Assembly: GCA_003970805.2 (NCBI GenBank)
Contig: CP051152.1
Coordinates: 3,286,001 to 3,350,000 of the forward strand
Length of the DNA stretch: 64,000 nt
Direction of reading: 5' to 3'
Source of the DNA: Undibacterium piscinae
GTDB taxonomy: Bacteria; Pseudomonadota; Gammaproteobacteria; Burkholderiales; Burkholderiaceae_D
The notes under the pieces were generated by a model. The model worked only from the letters and a program-made list of their open reading frames with translations. It did no database searches and was not told where the DNA came from. The first letter of the stretch is position 1, and each line of letters starts with the position of its first letter. Made by a program: the position numbers and the translations under genes. Of this stretch, positions 62,099-64,000 are shown one piece after another.

Positions 62099-64000
62099 AT
62101 GATAAACACTGAAGTGCCACGCTTTATTCCCAAAGGCTTGATCCCTACTGACGAGCAGGTCAATATTCAACTTGCCAGAAATAAGACGGTGATCATCAAG
62201 GCTAATGCCGGGGCGGCCAAGACCACCACGCTGGCGCTGCGTATCGGTGAAGCGATTGCGCGCAGGCTGGAACCGGAAAATATTTTAGCCCTGGTATTTA
62301 CGCCGGAAGCCAAAGATGTCCTGAGAAAGCGCCTGCTCGAAACCGGCATTCCGCTCGCTACGGTGGCGCGCCTGCACATCGCCACGTTTGACGGCTTTGC
62401 CGGTGAAATGCTGGAAAAGATAGAGTTGCGCAATGTGCCGTACCTGCCGCACAGCAAAGACCTGAAAGAGTATGTGATCGCGGCGATGGAAAACGCCAGT
62501 GACAAGTACACTGGCCAGGTCGAGTTTCTGGAAATTAGTACCCATAGTCTGGCGATCAGTCAGTTCATCAATGCCCAGCTTGAGATCAAAGCCAAGATGT
62601 CCTTGCTGGGTGATTTTGAGTATATGGAACTGGAAGAGGTCAGCACCCTGCTTGGGGTGCAACTGTCGGAATACCTGACCGCTATTGAGTATGAGCTGAT
62701 CCGTCTCGGCAACGATGACAGGGTGCTGTTTCGCGGTCTGTTCGACGCCACCTACGATCTGGCGCGGATACTCGATGCCGAGCCGTACACCAGAAATCTG
62801 CTGCCGCGTTATCGCCTGATTTTGTGTGATGAATTGCATGATCTGAACGAGGCTTCGTTCCGCATCCTGCTGCATTTGATCGACCCTAGTTATACTTATT
62901 TTGTCGGCGCCGGTGATAAGGATCAGGTAATTCACTCAAGGCTAGGTGCCAGTGATGAATACATCAATAGCCGTTTCAAAAGCAGTTTTCCGGCGATGGT
63001 CAGCTACCCCTTAAGCAATTGTTACCGTCACGGGCCACATCTGGCGTATGCCATGGAAGCGTTCAAGAACAAGACCGTAGAATCGCCGCTGGATCTGCAT
63101 ACCGAGATCAGCCAGCTTAGTTACGATGCCAGTGACAATACGGCTTGCGCGGCGCAGGTGGTGGCCGCACTGAAACGCTGGCATAAGGATAAGCACCCCT
63201 TGGGCGGATGCGCGATCCTGGTGCGCGAACGGCATCAGTCTATCGCGATAGAGAATGCCTTGATGCAGGCTGATCTGGCGTATCACACGCTGGATATGAA
63301 GAGTTATCTGCAGCGCGAGGAAATCCTGTTTCTGCGCGGCGTCATTGCGATCGCCCTGAAAAATTTTGCCAGCGTTAAATCGAAAAAAGTGCGTGGCGAT
63401 ATCTTCGATTCTGTCGTGATTTTCTCTGAGGTCAGTTTAGCGCCGGGCGAGAATATCGAGGATTTCAAACAGAGCGCGATCGACATCGAGAATACGCCTG
63501 AGGCGCTGGCATGGTTCTTCTCCGGACGACTAAATCAGGATGGCAGTAAGGAGCTCAGGCAGCGCCTGCAGCTGCTGCTGGAGAGCATGCAAATGGCGTC
63601 GAAAAGTAAACCCGCCGAGCATGTTTTGGGTGAACTCAATCTCGCGCTAGCGAGCTTGCTCGATTATTTGCGCGGTGCCCAGGTGCACGGTATTGAGTCG
63701 CAAGTATTTGGCGAAGCCGAAGACAAATTGCAGGAAATTTCGGCCTATCTGCAGCGCAGTATTTTGGCTGCTGAAAGCGACACCTTGTTGCGGGAATTAC
63801 GTAATAGCTTACTCAGCTTATTGTTTTATCTCGATCGCGTAGTGGAGCAGGGCGTCAAGAATCGCATGGCGGCGGTGGTCGCATATGTCGATAGCCTGGC
63901 CGACGATACCCCGGCAGAACTGGTGTTGCGCGAGATCTGCCGCTTGATCGATATTGAAGCCCTGGCCAGACGTCTGTATGTGCATGCCTACGATGCCATG
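62099..64000 (+). CDS. UvrD-like SF1 helicase, 3' partial
   Basis: ATG at 62099; the frame stays open to the window end (634 codons seen). Walker A is IIKANAGAAKTTTLALR, motif Ia region ALVFTPEAKDVLRKRL, Walker B LILCDELHDLNEASF (DELHD in place of the usual DEAQD), motif III YFVGAGDKDQVIH, and motif IV-like SNCYRHGPHLA. This supports a superfamily 1 ATP-dependent DNA helicase of the UvrD/Rep type, but it is divergent from UvrD, Rep and RecB. The C-terminal motifs lie beyond the window. Confidence 0.82.
   Translation, partial: MINTEVPRFIPKGLIPTDEQVNIQLARNKTVIIKANAGAAKTTTLALRIGEAIARRLEPENILALVFTPEAKDVLRKRLLETGIPLATVARLHIATFDGFAGEMLEKIELRNVPYLPHSKDLKEYVIAAMENASDKYTGQVEFLEISTHSLAISQFINAQLEIKAKMSLLGDFEYMELEEVSTLLGVQLSEYLTAIEYELIRLGNDDRVLFRGLFDATYDLARILDAEPYTRNLLPRYRLILCDELHDLNEASFRILLHLIDPSYTYFVGAGDKDQVIHSRLGASDEYINSRFKSSFPAMVSYPLSNCYRHGPHLAYAMEAFKNKTVESPLDLHTEISQLSYDASDNTACAAQVVAALKRWHKDKHPLGGCAILVRERHQSIAIENALMQADLAYHTLDMKSYLQREEILFLRGVIAIALKNFASVKSKKVRGDIFDSVVIFSEVSLAPGENIEDFKQSAIDIENTPEALAWFFSGRLNQDGSKELRQRLQLLLESMQMASKSKPAEHVLGELNLALASLLDYLRGAQVHGIESQVFGEAEDKLQEISAYLQRSILAAESDTLLRELRNSLLSLLFYLDRVVEQGVKNRMAAVVAYVDSLADDTPAELVLREICRLIDIEALARRLYVHAYDAM

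Overview
The window looks like the chromosome of a betaproteobacterium of the order Burkholderiales, most likely family Oxalobacteraceae and possibly Undibacterium or a relative. The support is the 16S/23S sequence style, the gene orders rpe-gph-trpEGDC, ptsN-hprK-rapZ and ubiE-Tim44-ubiJ-ubiB, and a giant DUF3683-type flavoprotein. The genus is inference; a 16S search would settle it. Almost everything is core housekeeping. I see no prophage, CRISPR array or plasmid backbone. The clearly mobile DNA is one IS150-like insertion sequence.

Layout. 1-4940: the 3' end of a repeat-rich autotransporter adhesin, an IS150-group element inserted in the loop of that gene's terminator, and a nonsense-interrupted small gene. 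5100-12800 (minus): ubiX, grxD, tex, prmC (aberrant C-terminus), dsbB, prfA, hemA. 12900-17860 (minus): response regulator, LysM/FecR surface or periplasmic protein (frameshifted) and CHASE2 histidine kinase, a likely three-gene envelope-sensing operon. 18050-19920 (minus): minCDE, with minD frameshifted. 20000-22560 (plus): a decay zone with a dsbC whose 5' end is rearranged, a mobA-like stub, DUF3429 and a broken M61 peptidase. 22600-28290 (minus): trpC, trpD, trpG, trpE, gph, rpe. 28490-31070: apaG, a small membrane protein, mltA, enoyl-CoA hydratase. 31240-37085: a complete rRNA operon (promoter, boxA, 16S, tRNA-Ala, tRNA-Ile, 23S, 5S, terminator). Directly after it lies a 5'-degraded molybdopterin oxidoreductase, then two tandem fadD paralogues. 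42980-51310 (minus): rapZ, hprK, ptsN, a PAS/GAF/GGDEF/EAL protein, pagP, queF, ilvA. 51390-64000 (plus): a YqaA-like protein, the giant FAD/Fe-S oxidoreductase with a HIT protein, DUF971, ubiE, Tim44-like, ubiJ, ubiB, a frameshifted TPMT-type methyltransferase, and the 5' part of a UvrD-like SF1 helicase that runs off the window.

How genes work together. ubiX, ubiE, ubiJ and ubiB serve ubiquinone synthesis. dsbB and dsbC serve periplasmic disulfide formation and isomerisation. prfA and prmC form the release factor and its methyltransferase. ptsN, hprK and rapZ form a regulatory phosphotransfer cluster. minCDE places the division septum.

The most striking theme is gene damage. Three otherwise well-conserved genes (LysM/FecR gene, minD, TPMT methyltransferase) are each broken by exactly one extra base in a homopolymer run, and removing that base restores full-length proteins of 577, 271 and 203 residues. 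Because minD is normally conserved, assembly or read homopolymer error is the leading explanation, with true mutation or slippage as alternatives. Damage in dsbC, the mobA stub, the M61 peptidase and the molybdopterin oxidoreductase involves rearrangement or several lesions and looks biological. I did not find a convincing wholly new system; the best candidate for one is the response regulator/LysM-FecR/CHASE2 kinase operon.
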